DNA from: Pseudoalteromonas flavipulchra NCIMB 2033 = ATCC BAA-314
GTDB lineage: Bacteria > Pseudomonadota > Gammaproteobacteria > Enterobacterales > Alteromonadaceae
Length of the DNA: 64,000 nt
Assembly: GCA_000814665.1 (NCBI GenBank)
Contig: JWIH01000019.1
Coordinates: 62,001-126,000, forward strand
Reading direction: 5' to 3'
Shown here: piece by piece, positions 61,312 to 64,000 of the stretch
How the letters are laid out: each line of letters starts with the position of its first letter
Position numbering within the stretch: position 1 is the stretch's first letter
The notes under the pieces: model-generated
Database searches by the model: none
Told to the model about the DNA's origin: nothing
What the model saw: only the letters and a program-made list of their open reading frames with translations
Program-made: the position numbers and the translations under genes

Positions 61312-61338
61312 ATTATAAATATTTTTTCGACAATTCAA
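61312..61338 (-). promoter_or_regulatory. Possible internal tufB promoter
   Basis: TTGAAT (61333-61338), 15-bp spacer, TATAAT (61312-61317) on the minus strand. The spacing is short, but the perfect -10 is notable. Confidence 0.45.
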
Positions 61339-61368
61339 AGGAAGTATTTGAGAAGATTCTTCGGAGAC

Positions 61369-61444
61369 TGGTGCTGATAGGCAGATTTGAACTGCCGACC
61401 TCACCCTTACCAAGGGTGCGCTCTACCAACTGAGCTATATCAGC
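61369..61444 (-). tRNA. thrT: tRNA-Thr (GGT)
   Basis: 76 nt cloverleaf with encoded CCA. Acceptor GCTGATA pairs with TATCAGC, anticodon GGT lies in loop CTTGGTAA, T arm has TTCAAAT. Matches the thrT position directly before tufB. Confidence 0.97.
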
Positions 61445-61457
61445 ACGCCAGACGAAC

Positions 61458-61532
<75 letters not shown>

Positions 61533-61576
61533 TTTAGGAACCTGTTCTTAACTACCTCTAACCGTCAAGAATAAAG

Positions 61577-61661
61577 TGGTGGAGGGAGCTGGATTCGAAC
61601 CAGCGAAGGCTGAGCCGTCAGATTTACAGTCTGATCCCTTTGGCCGCTCGGGAACCCCTCC
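61577..61661 (-). tRNA. tyrU: tRNA-Tyr (GTA)
   Basis: 85 nt class II tRNA with encoded CCA. Acceptor GGAGGGG (one G-T pair), anticodon GTA in loop CTGTAAA, long variable arm. Confidence 0.97.
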
Positions 61662-61709
61662 ACATAAAATTCTTTCCTAAAGCATCCTATACAAGATAGG
61701 GTAAAAAGA

Positions 61710-61785
<76 letters not shown>

Positions 61786-61806
61786 ACTGCTTTAGTACGG
61801 GGCGAG

Positions 61807-61835
61807 ATATTAGAGCAACCATTGACTTGATGCAA
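61807..61835 (-). promoter_or_regulatory. tRNA-tufB operon promoter with GC-rich discriminator
   Basis: TTGCAT (61830-61835), exact 17-bp spacer, TATTA-type -10 TAATAT (61807-61812), then the GC-rich CTCGCCCC before the start site. An A/T-rich stretch upstream may be an UP element. The discriminator is typical of promoters under ppGpp/DksA control. Confidence 0.85.
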
Positions 61836-61909
61836 CAGGAATATGCAAAAAAATTTAAATTTATTGTTCAAACGCTCAGTTTTAAGCCAATCCCATGACA
61901 TTTTTACAG

Positions 61910-62602
61910 TTATTGTGGGTTTTTCCACCAAACTGACAGCCCTTTGAATACCAAAAGGTCATCAAAAACCGCTGACGCAATATGGTTTTTTATTAACTCG
62001 CCATATCCACCTGCGCACAATACCAACGCAGACCCATTATTAAGTTGCTGTTTTGCACTATGTACGAGCCCAAGTGTTGCGGCTAACGCACCATTTTTCA
62101 CCGCCTCTGGTGTATTTTTAGCAAATTCTGCGGCAAAAGGCGTGTTCTCATCACAAAATACCCGCTCTGCACGCGCGGTAATACTGGAAATCATGAGATC
62201 GATACCTGGTAAAATCCACCCTCCCATGTGTATCCCTTGTGCAGTCACTACATCAACCGTGGTCGCAGTGCCAGAATCAATTACGATAATATCTTGCGTT
62301 GGATATAGAGCATGCGCGGCAAGTACCGCGAGCCACCTATCAATCCCCAAATTTTTAAAACTAGGATAGGCGCAAGTTACCCCAGCTCGCCTTGGCGATA
62401 CTTGTGCTTGCTCTAACACAAGACCAAACTCAGAGGCGCGACTTTCCACCCACTGTAATCCCGCTCCCTTACCAACCTGAGAGCAGATAATTGCGGTTAG
62501 CTTTTGCCATTCAATATCACTTTCTTTTACTGGACTAATACGGCCTTCATGCTCAAGTGCATATTTAACTGCAGTATTACCTACGTCAATTAGCAGTTTC
62601 AC
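61910..62602 (-). CDS. coaX: Type III pantothenate kinase
   Basis: First enzyme of CoA synthesis, ATP-dependent, 230 residues. The N-terminus MKLLIDVGNTAVKYAL, GIDRWLAVLAAHAL and IDSGTATTVDVV are type III (CoaX) motifs, in place of the CoaA kinase found at this locus in E. coli. Its start overlaps the birA stop by 4 bp. Confidence 0.95.
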   Translation of the reverse strand: MKLLIDVGNTAVKYALEHEGRISPVKESDIEWQKLTAIICSQVGKGAGLQWVESRASEFGLVLEQAQVSPRRAGVTCAYPSFKNLGIDRWLAVLAAHALYPTQDIIVIDSGTATTVDVVTAQGIHMGGWILPGIDLMISSITARAERVFCDENTPFAAEFAKNTPEAVKNGALAATLGLVHSAKQQLNNGSALVLCAGGYGELIKNHIASAVFDDLLVFKGLSVWWKNPQ

Positions 62603-63591
62603 GATATCACCTTTCTTAACGAAATTTCACCGCCATAAAAAGCTTTAAGCTCACCATCTTGCCTAAGCAATAAGCCGCCTTGCATATCGATGCCTTCACA
62701 GATCCCACGCCATTCTCTTTGTCCTGTACTCAAGGTTACCGCGTCACCTTTAAAGGCATTTAGACTATTCCATTCGGTCACCATTTCGCTCAACCCAGAC
62801 TCTTTATACTGGGCAAGACGCTCAGACAAAGAGTGAGTGAGCTGCACCACTAACTGATTTTTATCAATTTGGCCTAAGTGCGTTTGCAGATCTGTCCACG
62901 CTTGGTCGATGTGTTTAGAGGCAGACTCTGGCATGCATATATTTAGCCCAATCCCAATCACGAGATGGCAAGGCCCTTCCACCTGCCCCTCTAGTTCAAC
63001 CAAGATCCCCGCCAATTTTTGCTGGTTGAGATAAATGTCGTTTGGCCATTTTAGTTCAACGGAAATACCATAAAGAACCTTTAACGCATCATATACTGCA
63101 AGTCCTACAGCAATAGATAAGCCCATCGCCGCTTGCATGCCAGCGTCAAACTGCCAGTAATAGCTGTAATAAAGGTTAGAACCAAAGGGCGATTGCCATA
63201 CCCGGCCTCTGCGCCCTCTGCCAGCTTGCTGCATTTCAGCCACCAAGACATGGCCTGAGCCCATATTCTGTTTGTCCTGCAAACGACGCATTAGCTCGCT
63301 ATTCGTGGAGTCTATAATTGCGTGATATTCGATTGGACACTCACTTTGAAACTGCTGTTGCCATAGAGTATTCAACTTACTTTGATGAATAAGCGGTAAG
63401 CTATAATTGAGTTTATAACCGCGGCCATTGACTCGAAAAATATCCACGCCCATCTCTTGCAACGCCGCTATATGCTTCGCAATAGCCGCACGACTAATAC
63501 CTAATTGCTCGCCAAGTTCTTGCCCTGAGATAAATTCTCCTTTATTCAAGGCCGCTAAAATCGTTTGCTTTTTATGATCAGGCGTTTTCAT
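62599..63591 (-). CDS. birA: Biotin-[acetyl-CoA-carboxylase] ligase / biotin operon repressor
   Basis: Bifunctional protein of 330 residues (E. coli 321). An N-terminal helix-turn-helix (SGQELGEQLGISRAAIAKHI) precedes the ligase domain with the adenylate loop QQAGRGRRGRVWQSPFGSNLYYSYYW. The KWPNDIYL motif holds the catalytic lysine. ATG at 63591 overlaps the 3' end of murB by 14 bp; an earlier in-frame start is less likely. Confidence 0.95.
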   Translation of the reverse strand: MKTPDHKKQTILAALNKGEFISGQELGEQLGISRAAIAKHIAALQEMGVDIFRVNGRGYKLNYSLPLIHQSKLNTLWQQQFQSECPIEYHAIIDSTNSELMRRLQDKQNMGSGHVLVAEMQQAGRGRRGRVWQSPFGSNLYYSYYWQFDAGMQAAMGLSIAVGLAVYDALKVLYGISVELKWPNDIYLNQQKLAGILVELEGQVEGPCHLVIGIGLNICMPESASKHIDQAWTDLQTHLGQIDKNQLVVQLTHSLSERLAQYKESGLSEMVTEWNSLNAFKGDAVTLSTGQREWRGICEGIDMQGGLLLRQDGELKAFYGGEISLRKVIS

Positions 63592-64000
63592 GGCATTCCA
63601 CACTTTGTAACTGACATTCACCATGCTTTGTTATAAGGCGCACTTCATGCTCGAGTAACACAGCAAATTTTTGCCAAACGGTTTGCTGAATATGGCTCAC
63701 TAACTGTGTTAAATCTTCACCGGTGCTGCCACCACTATGAACAAGTACCAGTGCTTGTTTCTCATACACACGAATGGCTCCACGGTGGCAGCCTTTTAGA
63801 CCCGCTTTGTCAATTAACCAGCCAGCCGCAAGTTTTACATGGTCATTGTCTACATCAAACGCTGGCATCTCTGGAAATTTACTTTGCAACTGAGCTGCAA
63901 ACGCCCTATCAACCACTGGATTTTTAAAAAAGCTCCCAGCATTTGCAAGCGTCGCAGGATCGGGCAATTTACTGTTTCGAGTAACTATCACCGCTTCACA
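63578..64000 (-). CDS. murB: UDP-N-acetylenolpyruvoylglucosamine reductase, C-terminal part (partial)
   Basis: Last about 140 residues of MurB, the flavin reductase of peptidoglycan precursor synthesis. The catalytic serine is in NAGSFFKNPVV and the C-terminal catalytic Glu in LLEHEVRLI. The frame stays open to the right edge of the window. Gene order murB-birA-coaX-tRNA-tufB is conserved in gammaproteobacteria. Confidence 0.95.
   Translation of the reverse strand, partial: CEAVIVTRNSKLPDPATLANAGSFFKNPVVDRAFAAQLQSKFPEMPAFDVDNDHVKLAAGWLIDKAGLKGCHRGAIRVYEKQALVLVHSGGSTGEDLTQLVSHIQQTVWQKFAVLLEHEVRLITKHGECQLQSVECHENA

Overview
The window looks like part of the main chromosome of a marine gammaproteobacterium, most likely Pseudoalteromonas or a close alteromonad. 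This is inferred from gene content and codon use: an ilvLGMEDA operon with attenuator, the murB-birA-coaX-tRNA-tufB order, an S10 ribosomal operon, a CrbS/CrbR-type two-component system, TonB and TRAP-TAXI transport, and a lysine riboswitch. No phage, insertion sequence, CRISPR array or rRNA gene was seen. Most of the window is conserved chromosome with accessory genes in between.

Layout: 1-8.8 kb holds polA (partial, minus strand), a 432-bp spacer with two perfect DnaA boxes, elbB, a cytochrome c5, a GAF-GAF-GGDEF-degenerate-EAL protein, rep and ubiK. 8.8-12.3 kb holds a minus-strand operon of a truncated NMT1/THI5-type membrane receptor, a methyltransferase and a beta carbonic anhydrase, then a small membrane protein. 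12.4-18.9 kb is the complete branched-chain amino acid operon ilvL-G-M-E-D-A with an attenuator. 19.2-22.6 kb holds a TraB/GumN-type protein, a repeat-rich exported protein and a hybrid histidine kinase. 22.8-27.0 kb is a lysine riboswitch driving a dapA-like, dapD-like, lysA-like and M14/AstE-like cassette. 27.2-34.0 kb holds pldA, dtd, an iminopeptidase, a YihY-family protein and lipoproteins.

34.3-45.7 kb looks like one functional unit. A five-gene minus-strand operon (GntP permease, exported MetX-like hydrolase, 3-hydroxybutyrate dehydrogenase, two 3-oxoacid CoA-transferase subunits) lies divergent from a TonB-dependent receptor. Next to it is a CrbR-like response regulator facing a CrbS-like transporter-kinase hybrid. 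A 16-bp perfect palindrome sits in the divergent promoter region. I read this as a locus for uptake and breakdown of a 3-hydroxybutyrate-yielding ester or oligomer to acetyl-CoA under acetate-switch-type control.

45.8-64 kb holds a chemoreceptor, the S10 operon (rpsJ to rpsQ) ending beside a frameshifted partial tandem copy of rpsQ, plsB, a TRAP-TAXI transporter, a four-unit REP-like array, tufB with its four upstream tRNA genes, coaX, birA and the 3' part of murB. The spc operon is absent after rpsQ, the str operon is absent before rpsJ, and secE-nusG is absent after tufB, so this region has been rearranged relative to the E. coli order.
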